This document shows positions 1 through 5,372 of a DNA stretch of 5,372 nucleotides, piece after piece. The notes beneath the pieces were generated by a model, which did no database searches, was not told the origin of the DNA, and worked only from the letters and a program-made list of their open reading frames with translations. The position numbers were made by a program, and so were the translations under genes. The stretch comes from Anaerolineae bacterium (GTDB lineage: Bacteria; Chloroflexota; Anaerolineae; Aggregatilineales; Aggregatilineaceae). Location of the stretch: the NCBI GenBank assembly GCA_020848665.1, contig JADLHR010000460.1, positions 1 through 5,372 of the forward strand, in the 5' to 3' direction. Each line of letters starts with the position of its first letter. Within the stretch, counting starts at the first letter, position 1.

Positions 1-92
1 CGTCCGCCAGCCCCACCGTCACAACCGCCACGCCGGGTGCGACGCCTAGCCCCGGCACGCCAATCGTTGTGCCGCCCGCTTCTGGTCAGTAA
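1..92 (+). CDS. C-terminal end of a Pro/Thr/Ser-rich protein (5' partial)
   Basis: Reading from base 3, an open frame runs to a TAA at 90-92 and gives about 29 residues rich in Thr, Pro, Ser, Ala and Gly (for example TATPGATPSPGTP), ending in PPASGQ. Low-complexity P/T/S tails of this kind are common at the ends of secreted, lipoprotein-like or membrane-anchored proteins, where they act as flexible linkers. No catalytic or binding domain is visible, because the gene starts outside the window, so its function cannot be named. The alternative frame 1 continues to 291 but gives an Arg/Cys/Ser mixture without family character. A TAA followed by a promoter-bearing gap fits a gene end here. Confidence 0.55.
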   Translation, partial: SASPTVTTATPGATPSPGTPIVVPPASGQ

Positions 93-140
93 TGTTAGCT
101 TTCGACCGCCCTGCCTTAGTTTGGCCCCTACCAACAACGT

Positions 141-146
141 TATAAT
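141..146 (+). promoter_or_regulatory. Second perfect TATAAT upstream of the regulator
   Basis: A second exact TATAAT lies 49 bp upstream of the first one. The best -35-like hexamer nearby, TTGGCC at 121-126, leaves only a 14-bp spacer, which is short. It could be a weak tandem promoter or simply an AT-rich patch in a GC-rich genome. Confidence 0.25.
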
Positions 147-166
147 CGGCCAATATCGAGATCGAG

Positions 167-195
167 TTGAAGCCCAAACCTCATGCGTGTATAAT
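167..195 (+). promoter_or_regulatory. Sigma-70-type promoter for the BTAD regulator
   Basis: A perfect -10 box TATAAT lies at 190-195. A -35 box TTGAAG (four of six matches to TTGACA) lies at 167-172, with the ideal 17-bp spacer. The transcript would start near 202, leaving a leader of about 90 nt before the preferred ATG at 294. A short inverted repeat in that leader (TCCGG at 252-256, CCGGA at 266-270) could form a weak hairpin. This is the best promoter in the window by sequence match; activity is inferred. Confidence 0.65.
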
Positions 196-280
196 GCAGT
201 CAATAAAGTGTGTCAGATCAACACTATAACATCCGAATCACTGGCGGGTTGTCCGGTCTCACAGGCCGGAGTTGCAGGAT

Positions 281-284
281 GGAG
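281..284 (+). promoter_or_regulatory. Ribosome binding site deciding the regulator start
   Basis: GGAG at 281-284 lies 9 nt before the ATG at 294. The other in-frame starts (GTG 210, ATG 279, ATG 303) have no purine-rich motif at better spacing. Translation from 210 would also add a 28-residue extension without family character. This supports 294 as the start. Confidence 0.55.
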
Positions 285-293
285 CGGTTGACT

Positions 294-1541
294 ATGAAAA
301 CAATGGACATATACGCCAGCGCCCGTGACCAGCTCATGAACCTGGATTCCGGCATTACGCTCGTGATCCTCCATCCCGATTTTTATGGGCAGCACAGCCT
401 GATCGCGCCGCTGCTCCAGGCATCCGGCCAACGCACCGTCTTTCTCGCCATCCCGAAGGCCGGGGCCGACTTCAAGGCGCTGTCCGCCGCGCTGGTCGAG
501 GCGGTGCGCGCCCAGCTTGACGAGTCCCTGGACAAGCTCCCAGCCAAGCCGCAGGCCGCCGCCGAAGCAGTGGCGCGGGTCATTAACGCCCACAGCCCGG
601 TTAACCTCATCATTGACGGCTTCGATCTGCTCGATCAGGACCCCGCTGCCGATTTCCTGGCGGCGCTGGCGGCGCAGCTCAGCGGCGGCAGCCGGCTGGT
701 GATCGGCGGGCGCCAGTTGCCGATGGAACTGTTGTGGCGCGAGGAATTGCAGCCAAAGATCGCGCTCGTGCCCGTCAACCCTGACCAGATGATGCTCGAT
801 TACACGCAGTCGATTAACCAGACGGTGCTCGAAGTTCGCGCGCTCGGCCCCGGGCGGGTGCTGATCAACGGACGCCTGGTCGAGCATTGGGACGGTGTTC
901 TGCCCCGCACACTGTTTTTCTATTTCGTGGATCGGGGTATGACAACCCGAGACGAGATTTTCCGAACTTTCTGGCCGTCGCTGTCCACACGCGAGGCGAC
1001 AAACGTCTTTCACGTCACGAAGCGCAAGATCAGCGAGATTCTGGGCACTGACCTGACTGTTTACTGGTCGGGCTTTTATCGTCTCTCACCTGACCTCGAG
1101 CTGCATTATGATGTCGTGAAATTCGCGGAGGCGGTTCAGAATGCTGCTGTAGCCGATGACGAAGGCGCGCTGGCGCTCTACCGCGACGCGGTCGAGTTGT
1201 ATCATGGGCCGTTCCTGAGCACGATGGAGCAGGATTGGGTCGTGCAGCGCCGCAGCGAGCTGGCGACCACCTACGCCGAGGCGCTGGCCGGGATGGCGCG
1301 TATCTACGCCAGACGCAACAACGAGCCGAGCGCCCTGGGGAGCTACCTGCGCGCCGCCGCCACCAGCCCGGAACGCGAGGACCTGGCGCGCGCCATCATG
1401 GAGCTGTATCACGCGCAGGGTCAGCCGCAGGCCGCCATCGAGACCTACGAGCGTCTGGAAGCCGAGCTGAAGCAGACCCTCGATGTTTCGCCCGGCCCGC
1501 AGACTATTGAACTGGTGAAGAGCATCCGCGCTTCGCTGTAA
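294..1541 (+). CDS. BTAD-domain transcriptional regulator with degenerate STAND-like N-terminus
   Basis: The protein has 415 residues from the ATG at 294. Residues 20-175 resemble the NTPase module of MalT/LuxR-type STAND regulators. HPDFYGQHSL (27-36) sits where a Walker A loop would be, but its Lys is replaced by Gln. NLIIDGFDLLD (104-114) looks like Walker B, and RLVIGGRQLP (134-143) matches the following beta strand. Residues about 178-270 resemble an OmpR/SARP winged helix, with the recognition helix probably in EATNVFHVTKRKISEIL (234-250). Residues about 272-415 form an all-helical BTAD domain with TPR-like helices, including LYHGPFL and the C-terminal AIETYERLEAEL. It is expected to be a cytoplasmic DNA-binding activator. 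Ligand and targets are unknown. It is monocistronic, with its own promoter, and convergent with the methyltransferase gene. The BTAD call is solid; the NTPase ancestry is inferred from strand-by-strand resemblance. Confidence 0.85.
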   Translation: MKTMDIYASARDQLMNLDSGITLVILHPDFYGQHSLIAPLLQASGQRTVFLAIPKAGADFKALSAALVEAVRAQLDESLDKLPAKPQAAAEAVARVINAHSPVNLIIDGFDLLDQDPAADFLAALAAQLSGGSRLVIGGRQLPMELLWREELQPKIALVPVNPDQMMLDYTQSINQTVLEVRALGPGRVLINGRLVEHWDGVLPRTLFFYFVDRGMTTRDEIFRTFWPSLSTREATNVFHVTKRKISEILGTDLTVYWSGFYRLSPDLELHYDVVKFAEAVQNAAVADDEGALALYRDAVELYHGPFLSTMEQDWVVQRRSELATTYAEALAGMARIYARRNNEPSALGSYLRAAATSPEREDLARAIMELYHAQGQPQAAIETYERLEAELKQTLDVSPGPQTIELVKSIRASL

Positions 1542-1555
1542 ACCTGTCGCGCTGC

Positions 1556-1600
1556 CCAGAAAAACAACCGCCCTATCGGAAAAGTCCGGACGGGGCGGTT
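1556..1600 (-). terminator. Rho-independent terminator between convergent genes
   Basis: AACCGCCC at 1566-1573 pairs perfectly with GGGCGGTT at 1593-1600. Inside, CGGA (1577-1580) pairs with TCCG (1585-1588) around an AAAG loop. Read on the minus strand, the stem is followed by G and then five T (1564-1560), a classic intrinsic terminator for the methyltransferase gene. On the plus strand the stem is followed only by CTATG, so any termination of the regulator transcript would be weaker. Confidence 0.75.
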
Positions 1601-1625
1601 CTATGCCAGGTGCGCGGCGTGGCGC

Positions 1626-2390
1626 TTACACTTTGACCATGTGGAGCGTCACATAACGGCAATAGCGGCGCAGAAACGGCACATGCTTCAGCAGAAAATC
1701 ATCCGCGCGCCGTAAAACATGCAGCGGGCGGTTGAACCCCAGCCCGCGCTCAAGCATGCTCAGCAGTTGAAATTCTTCGACCCGTGCCTGACCGAAGCGC
1801 CGCACCCACTCTCGAATCTCGTGATAGCGCAGCGGGCAGTCGGCCCCGCGCGGATTCTTATCAGGATAAGGGAGATGAGCGCGTGCGAACCTGAGCACGA
1901 GGTTCATGCCCATCGGCTCGGAGAACGCAGCTTTGCCGCCGGGCTTCATCACGCGATACAACTCCTCAGCGCCGAGTTTCGGCTCAAGGTGGTGCAGCAC
2001 GCCTTTTCCAAACACCACGTCGAACGTCTCGTCGGGAAAAGGCAGGCTCTCGCCCGCAGCGACCAGCAGGTCCAGCCCGTCATTCACGCCGTTGATCTCG
2101 CCGCGTTTCCGCGCGGCGATGATGCTCATGCGCGAGATGTCGAAGGCCGTGACATGCGCGCCGCTCTTGGCGAGCAGCACCGAGGTATGCCCCAGGCCGC
2201 AGCCCATGTCGAGCACTCGCTTGCCCTGCAGATCGCCCAAAAACTCTGCGATACCGCGCAGCGTGCTCGCGTGCGCAGCGTATTGCTGAAAATCACGATC
2301 GCCCACCAGCCCCAGAGAATCCAGCTCGCGGAGCGCCTGCTCGTCCCACTTCGCCTGTTCGATCTGATACGATTCGTGAAGGTTCGACAT
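1626..2390 (-). CDS. Class I SAM-dependent methyltransferase
   Basis: The product has 254 residues from the ATG at 2390. It is a Rossmann-fold methyltransferase of the Methyltransf_11/25 type. Motif I is VLDMGCGLGHTS (59-70), the glycine-rich SAM loop. The acidic residue after strand 2 is Asp84 in FDIS. LPFPDETFDVVFGKGVLHHL (116-135) covers motif II and its helix, and VMKPGGKAAFSEP (148-160) is motif III. The C-terminal third (about 165-254) is rich in Arg, Leu and aromatic residues and probably forms the acceptor lid; it has no recognisable substrate signature. The acceptor could be a small molecule, lipid, quinone or sugar. A sugar is suggested only by the neighbouring glycosyltransferase and nonulosonate synthase. 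An upstream in-frame GTG at 2432 would add 14 residues but lacks a good ribosome site. The protein is cytoplasmic, with no signal peptide or membrane segment. Confidence 0.85.
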   Translation of the reverse strand: MSNLHESYQIEQAKWDEQALRELDSLGLVGDRDFQQYAAHASTLRGIAEFLGDLQGKRVLDMGCGLGHTSVLLAKSGAHVTAFDISRMSIIAARKRGEINGVNDGLDLLVAAGESLPFPDETFDVVFGKGVLHHLEPKLGAEELYRVMKPGGKAAFSEPMGMNLVLRFARAHLPYPDKNPRGADCPLRYHEIREWVRRFGQARVEEFQLLSMLERGLGFNRPLHVLRRADDFLLKHVPFLRRYCRYVTLHMVKV

Positions 2391-2397
2391 CGGTAAT

Positions 2398-2403
2398 CCC
2401 CCC
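2398..2403 (-). promoter_or_regulatory. Ribosome binding site of the methyltransferase
   Basis: On the minus strand a run of six G followed by A (2403-2397) lies 6 nt before the ATG at 2390. It is G-rich rather than a canonical AGGAGG, but it is the only purine-rich site near any candidate start, so it favours 2390 over the GTG at 2432. Confidence 0.45.
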
Positions 2404-2591
2404 GTATCAGGCTCTGTCCTAACCATAATCACAACTGACAGCTAGTCGCGACCACCCCCTGCTCTCATTTGTATCAGCGCATGGCCCTGTCATAAGAAAA
2501 TAATATAACAGATCAGGCGCGCCACAAGAGACTAAAAGTATAAAAGTCCGGCAAAAACAATTTATCACAAGCTGGGTGGAACGCGCCGAGC

Positions 2592-2609
2592 CAATCGGCT
2601 ACAATCGGC
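2592..2609 (+). repeat. Tandem CAATCGGC direct repeat, possible operator
   Basis: CAATCGGC occurs at 2592-2599 and again at 2602-2609, a 10-bp period matching about one helical turn. The second copy overlaps the candidate -10 TACAAT of the glycosyltransferase promoter. GCCGA (2585-2589) and TCGGC (2595-2599) also form a short inverted repeat. It could be a regulator site overlapping the promoter, or chance. Confidence 0.3.
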
Positions 2610-2638
2610 GCCGCCCCTGGCCGTGCTGGCCCTTCCCC

Positions 2639-2642
2639 GGAG
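2639..2642 (+). promoter_or_regulatory. Ribosome binding site of the glycosyltransferase
   Basis: GGAG lies 5 nt before the ATG at 2648. The longer frame from 2576 would begin with residues (MERAEPIG...) that precede the normal first beta strand of the GT4 fold, and it would start inside the control region. The internal ATG is therefore preferred. Confidence 0.6.
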
Positions 2643-2647
2643 CGTCT

Positions 2648-3817
2648 ATGCCGGCGATCTGTTTCGTCTCGACTGTGCACGATCCATTTGACTCGCGCGT
2701 CTTCTACAAAATGGCGCGCACTCTGGCGCGCAGCGGTTATGCGGTCACGCTGCTGGCGCCAGGCGCGCCCGACGAGACGATCGACGGCGTCCGGCTGAAG
2801 CCGCTGCCGCCCAAACCGCCCGCCCGCCAGGCGTGGAAGCGCTGGTACGGCTTGCTGCGCGTCTGGCGGCAGGCTCGCGTCGAAGACGCGGATCTTTACT
2901 TCATCTACGATCCAGAGATGACGCTGGTCGGGCTGCTGCTTAAGCTCGGCGGGCGTAAGGTCATCTACGACATTCACGAGCATGTCCCGTTCCAGATTCT
3001 CGATAAGGACTGGATTCCGCGCGCGCTGCGCCCCCCTGTCGCGTGGCTGTACGATCATTACGAGCGACTGGCGGTGCGCGCCTTTGACGCCGTGCTGCCT
3101 GCCTTCGAGCAGATCGCGGACCGCTTCCCGCAGGCGCGCCGCAAGATGGCGATTATCCGCAACGTGCCTGAGCTGGCGCTCTGGCGCCCTGCCGAGCCGG
3201 GCCGCCCTGCTTCGGATGGCGCGATCATCGCGGTCTACTCCGGCGCGATCCAGCCCGATCGCTGCGTGCTGGAGTGCGTGCAGGCCGTCAACCGGCTGGA
3301 CCCGGCGCTGAATGTGTATCTGTGGGTAATCGGCCCCTTCAGGACGGACGCCTACGAAGCCGAGGTCCGCGCCGCCGCTGGCGAGCGTGTGCGCCTGTGG
3401 GGTAACATGCGCCATGATGAGGTCCCGGCGCTGCTGGCGCAGGCGCACATCGGCCTGATGAGCCTGCGTCCGCAGCGCAACAGCTCGGTCAACTGGCCGA
3501 TCAAGCTGTTCGAGTATATGGCTGCCGGACTGCCGATGATCATGCATGAGAACCCGTTCTGGCTCTCACTGGCAGGTGAGTCGGCGCTGGCGGTCAATAT
3601 CGAAGACCCCGGCAGCATCGCCGCCGGGATCGCGGCGCTGGCGGTCGATGGGGCGCGGCGTACCGCAATGGGCGCACGCGGGCGCGAACGAGTGCAGCAG
3701 CGATACAATTGGGATGGGCAGGCAGCGCAGCTGCTCGCGGTCGTCAGGCGGTTGATCGGGCCGCCCAAACGCGCAGCAGGAGAGGGAGCCGATGATCACA
3801 AGCGTTCGTCTGGATGA
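2648..3817 (+). CDS. GT4-type (GT-B fold) glycosyltransferase
   Basis: The product has 389 residues, normal for a GT-B enzyme. The N-terminal Rossmann domain opens with ICFVSTVHDPFDSRVFYK (4-21), the usual acceptor-domain start, followed by the helix MARTLARSGYAVTLLAP. DLYFIYDPEM (82-91) and VIYDIHEHVPF (105-115) are typical strands of this group. The C-terminal donor domain begins near 191 with AIIAVYSGAI. VRLWGNMRHDEVPALLAQAHIGL (248-270) and IKLFEYMAAGLPMI (285-298) form the nucleotide-sugar pocket, and Glu289 is the conserved acid of the EX7E region. The upstream Glu of that motif appears to be absent. It most likely transfers a sugar from an NDP-sugar to a lipid-linked or surface glycan at the inner face of the membrane; donor and acceptor are unknown. 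There is no signal peptide. The last 26 bp overlap corA, suggesting one operon. Confidence 0.85.
   Translation: MPAICFVSTVHDPFDSRVFYKMARTLARSGYAVTLLAPGAPDETIDGVRLKPLPPKPPARQAWKRWYGLLRVWRQARVEDADLYFIYDPEMTLVGLLLKLGGRKVIYDIHEHVPFQILDKDWIPRALRPPVAWLYDHYERLAVRAFDAVLPAFEQIADRFPQARRKMAIIRNVPELALWRPAEPGRPASDGAIIAVYSGAIQPDRCVLECVQAVNRLDPALNVYLWVIGPFRTDAYEAEVRAAAGERVRLWGNMRHDEVPALLAQAHIGLMSLRPQRNSSVNWPIKLFEYMAAGLPMIMHENPFWLSLAGESALAVNIEDPGSIAAGIAALAVDGARRTAMGARGRERVQQRYNWDGQAAQLLAVVRRLIGPPKRAAGEGADDHKRSSG
3779..3788 (+). promoter_or_regulatory. Ribosome binding site of corA inside the upstream gene
   Basis: AGGAG at 3778-3782 and GGGAG at 3784-3788 lie within the last codons of the glycosyltransferase, 9 and 3 nt before the ATG at 3792. 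Ribosomes finishing the upstream gene would pass over this site, which fits translational coupling. Confidence 0.55.
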
Positions 3818-4751
3818 TGGCTGGCGGCCGGTCGCCGAGAACAAGATCGCGGCGCTGCTGCGCGCGCCCACCGGCACGCTCTGGGTGGATATTGTCGGCC
3901 CGGACGAGGCGGGAATCGCGCTCATGCGCGACGTGTTCGGCTTTCATCCACTGGCGATTGAGGACACGCGCAATCAGCGCCAGCGCCCAAAGCTCGAAGA
4001 ATACGCCGATTACCTGTTCCTGATTCTCAATCCAGTGCGCGGCATGGGCGGCGAAGCGGACTTCACCGAGCTGGATGTCTTCGTCGGGCGCAACTACGTC
4101 GTGACAGTGCGCGCCGCCGACGAGCCGGTGATCGCCGATGTCCGAACCCGGCTGGAGCGGCTGGGCCACTCACCGGAGCTAACGCCGAGCCTGCTGCTCT
4201 ATACGCTGCTCGACACGACAGTAGACACGTACTTTCCGCTGCTCGACATGCTTGAAGAGGAGATCGAGACGCTGAGCAACAGCGTTCTGGCGCGCCCGCG
4301 CCAGCATGCGCTCAATCGCTTGTTCCAGTTGAAGAACACGCTGATTGACATGTGGCGTGTCGTGTGGCCCCAGCGCGAAATTCTCAGCAACCTGACGCAT
4401 CATAATTACCCGTTTGTGGACCAGGCTGCGATCGGCCCGTTTCTGCGCGATGTGTCCGATCATCTCATGTGGATCGCGGACATGGTGACGACCTTCCGCG
4501 ACACGCTGACAGGGGTGATCGACCTGTATATGTCGGCGGTGTCCAACCGGCTCAACACGGTCGTCAACCGGCTGACGGTCTTCACCGTCAGCATCGGCCT
4601 GCTGACCGTCATCAGCGGATTCTACGGCATGAACTTCGCGGAGACGTGGCCGCCCTTCTCAGCGGAGTGGGGCGTGCCGTTCGTGCTGGCGCTGATGATC
4701 GGCGTCACAATCGGGCTGCTGGCGCTGTTCCGCCGCCTGCGCTGGTTCTAG
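3792..4751 (+). CDS. corA: CorA-family divalent cation (Mg2+/Co2+) channel
   Basis: The product has 319 residues, the normal CorA length. The large cytoplasmic N-terminal domain carries the family run HPLAIEDTRNQRQRPKLEEY (52-71), then YLFLIL (74-79) and YVVTVR (102-107). A long helical stalk follows (about 150-260), with family residues in TFRDTLTGVIDLYMSAVSNR (234-253). TM1 is about 259-279, ending in the signature YGMN (278-281) that forms the selectivity filter. The periplasmic loop is FAETWPPFSAEWG, then TM2 at about 294-313 and a basic tail RRLRW on the cytoplasmic side. CorA works as a pentamer in the inner membrane and admits Mg2+, closing when intracellular Mg2+ is high. The loop lacks the usual MPEL tetrapeptide. 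Specificity for Mg2+ over Co2+, Ni2+ or Zn2+ cannot be read from the sequence. It overlaps the glycosyltransferase gene by 26 bp and probably shares its transcript. Confidence 0.92.
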   Translation: MITSVRLDDGWRPVAENKIAALLRAPTGTLWVDIVGPDEAGIALMRDVFGFHPLAIEDTRNQRQRPKLEEYADYLFLILNPVRGMGGEADFTELDVFVGRNYVVTVRAADEPVIADVRTRLERLGHSPELTPSLLLYTLLDTTVDTYFPLLDMLEEEIETLSNSVLARPRQHALNRLFQLKNTLIDMWRVVWPQREILSNLTHHNYPFVDQAAIGPFLRDVSDHLMWIADMVTTFRDTLTGVIDLYMSAVSNRLNTVVNRLTVFTVSIGLLTVISGFYGMNFAETWPPFSAEWGVPFVLALMIGVTIGLLALFRRLRWF

Positions 4752-4790
4752 AAGCTGTAATGAATTTTGCTGGCTGATTGTTGGGGACAG

Positions 4791-4903
4791 CCCCCCATCC
4801 CCCGGCCCCTTGCCCCCAACATGAGGGAAGGGGAGTCCGTCCGGTTCTTTTCCTTCCCTCGCGCTGGGGGAAGGAACCGACCGCAGGTCGGAAGGATGGG
4901 GGG
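4791..4903. repeat. C/G-rich nested inverted-repeat intergenic element
   Basis: The ends are a perfect 10-bp inverted repeat: CCCCCCATCC at 4791-4800 and GGATGGGGGG at 4894-4903. Three hairpins nest inside: CCCCTT with AAGGGG (4806-4811 / 4828-4833); TCCTTCCC with GGGAAGGA (4851-4858 / 4868-4875), extended by GGTTC with GAACC across a TTT bulge; and CCGACC-GCA-GGTCGG (4877-4891). This layout resembles the dispersed palindromic (REP or MITE-like) elements found between genes in GC-rich bacteria. It lies between convergent genes and could also end transcription from corA. No target-site duplication is evident. Copy number cannot be judged from one window. Confidence 0.6.
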
Positions 4904-4955
4904 ATATTTCCACCATAACTGCATAACAGGCTCCAGAGCCGTCTCGTCGCCCCGC

Positions 4956-5372
4956 CTAATCCACCATATCCCAGCTAATCACCGTGTCGGGCTGGATGTC
5001 TACCGTGGCGCGGCGCCCGATCAGATGCGGCACTTCGGACGGCGAAATTCCGGTCCCTGGCCGCTTCATGATCAGCATGTCGGGCGTGATCGCCGTGCCT
5101 ACCGGGATGAACACCGCCGACACGATGCTGCGCCGCGCGAACTTGCGCGCCATTTCCTCGCCGGATTGCACGCCGAAGCGCGGGTTGCCGAGCGCCTGCT
5201 CAATGGCGCGGAAATTGCGGACCATCGTCGCAAGCTGGGCCGGGTCCACCGAGAGGTAGTGATCGTCGCCCGGCAGGGAGCGGTCGAGCGTGAAATGCTT
5301 TTCGACGCACGCCGCGCCAAGCGCGACCGCCGCCGAGGGCACGATTACGCAGTCGTCGGGAATGGTATGGTC
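4956..5372 (-). CDS. Nonulosonate (sialic/pseudaminic/legionaminic acid) synthase, C-terminal part
   Basis: The visible 138 residues run off the right edge; the N-terminal part of the TIM barrel is missing. The fragment starts with DHT, whose His matches the metal-binding His in this family (NeuB of Neisseria meningitidis). It continues with AAVALGAACVEKHFTLDR (14-31), a barrel strand and helix typical of NeuB. After a linker, residues about 80-138 form a SAF (antifreeze-like) domain: RRSIVSAVFIPVG (80-92), then KRPGTGIS (103-110), whose Arg contacts the substrate N-acetyl group of the partner subunit in NeuB, and a final ISWDMVD. The enzyme condenses phosphoenolpyruvate with an N-acetyl hexosamine to make a nine-carbon sugar acid. 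Which one (NeuB, PseI or LegI) cannot be decided from this part. GDDHYLSVDP replaces the commoner GPDH...EP form. It ends with TAG and is convergent with corA. Confidence 0.85.
   Translation of the reverse strand, partial: DHTIPDDCVIVPSAAVALGAACVEKHFTLDRSLPGDDHYLSVDPAQLATMVRNFRAIEQALGNPRFGVQSGEEMARKFARRSIVSAVFIPVGTAITPDMLIMKRPGTGISPSEVPHLIGRRATVDIQPDTVISWDMVD

Larger units (their letters stand above)
2391..2647. promoter_or_regulatory. Divergent intergenic control region, methyltransferase / glycosyltransferase
   Basis: This 257-bp gap separates two divergent genes and contains a strikingly AT-rich stretch (about 2488-2570) in otherwise GC-rich DNA. Minus-strand candidate: TTGTGG (complement of 2522-2527), a 16-bp spacer, and TATTAT (complement of 2500-2505), giving a leader of about 100 nt. 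Plus-strand candidate: TACAAT at 2600-2605, with only a weak -35 around 2577, which would start transcription near 2612 and leave about 36 nt before the ATG at 2648. TAAAAGT is repeated directly at 2533-2539 and 2541-2547. No coding frame here looks genuine. The promoter assignments are tentative. Confidence 0.4.

Noticed and set aside
37..291. Open frame of 84 codons on the plus strand over the window start
   Set aside because: It is rich in Arg, Cys and Ser without family character, and it crosses a gene end and two promoter boxes. Frame 3 gives a convincing P/T/S-rich protein tail instead.
210..293. GTG at 210 as the start of the regulator
   Set aside because: It would begin only about 8 nt after the predicted transcript start, with no room for a ribosome site, and adds residues without family character. 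ATG 294 has GGAG at good spacing.
213..1013. Long minus-strand open frame antisense to the regulator
   Set aside because: Its composition (many His, Gln, Arg) is that of a shadow of a GC-rich gene. The plus-strand frame has clear winged-helix and BTAD features.
1719..2396. 225-codon plus-strand open frame antisense to the methyltransferase
   Set aside because: Shadow frame. The minus strand has the full set of SAM methyltransferase motifs, a ribosome site and a terminator.
2513..3547. 344-codon minus-strand open frame antisense to the glycosyltransferase
   Set aside because: Arg/Gln/Ala-rich shadow with no motif, whereas the opposite strand carries clear GT4 motifs in coding order.
4659..4916. 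Minus-strand open frame through the intergenic repeat
   Set aside because: Its Pro/Gly/Ser-rich product is what this type of C/G-rich repeat always encodes by chance. It overlaps the end of corA and has no independent support.
1..5372. CRISPR array, defence island, transposase, tRNA or rRNA
   Set aside because: I looked for repeat-spacer structure, transposase or nuclease motifs and RNA gene folds and saw none. The genes present are ordinary regulator, methyltransferase, glycan and ion-channel families.

Overview
The window is GC-rich DNA with short intergenic gaps. It carries four complete protein genes and two partial ones at the edges. A large BTAD-type regulator with a MalT/SARP-like layout, a Pro/Thr/Ser-rich tail on an upstream protein, and consensus-like sigma-70 promoters together suggest a Chloroflexota bacterium, perhaps of the Anaerolineae type. 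That assignment is an inference from style; no marker gene is present to prove it.

Layout, left to right. Bases 1-92 (+) are the last codons of an exported or surface-type protein with a low-complexity P/T/S tail. Bases 93-293 are a promoter-bearing leader with a near-consensus promoter (TTGAAG, 17 bp, TATAAT). Bases 294-1541 (+) encode a 415-residue regulator: an apparently degenerate STAND-like NTPase module, an OmpR/SARP-type winged helix, then a bacterial transcriptional activator (BTAD) helical repeat domain. Bases 1556-1600 hold a hairpin between convergent genes, with its T-run on the minus strand. Bases 1626-2390 (-) encode a class I SAM-dependent methyltransferase. Bases 2391-2647 are an AT-rich divergent control region. 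Bases 2648-3817 (+) encode a GT4-type glycosyltransferase, overlapping by 26 bp with corA (3792-4751, +), a CorA-family divalent-cation channel. Bases 4752-4955 are mostly a C/G-rich nested inverted repeat that looks like a dispersed intergenic element. Bases 4956-5372 (-) are the C-terminal third of a NeuB/PseI/LegI-family nonulosonate synthase, including its SAF domain, running off the right edge.

How they fit together. The glycosyltransferase, the nonulosonate synthase and perhaps the methyltransferase are the usual content of a surface-glycan locus. They lie on different strands in at least two transcription units, so a shared pathway is only suggested. CorA is a housekeeping ion channel that appears to be translationally coupled to the glycosyltransferase. 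No CRISPR array, transposase, tRNA, rRNA or recognisable defence system is present. The most unusual items are the regulator with a decayed nucleotide-binding site and the palindromic intergenic element.
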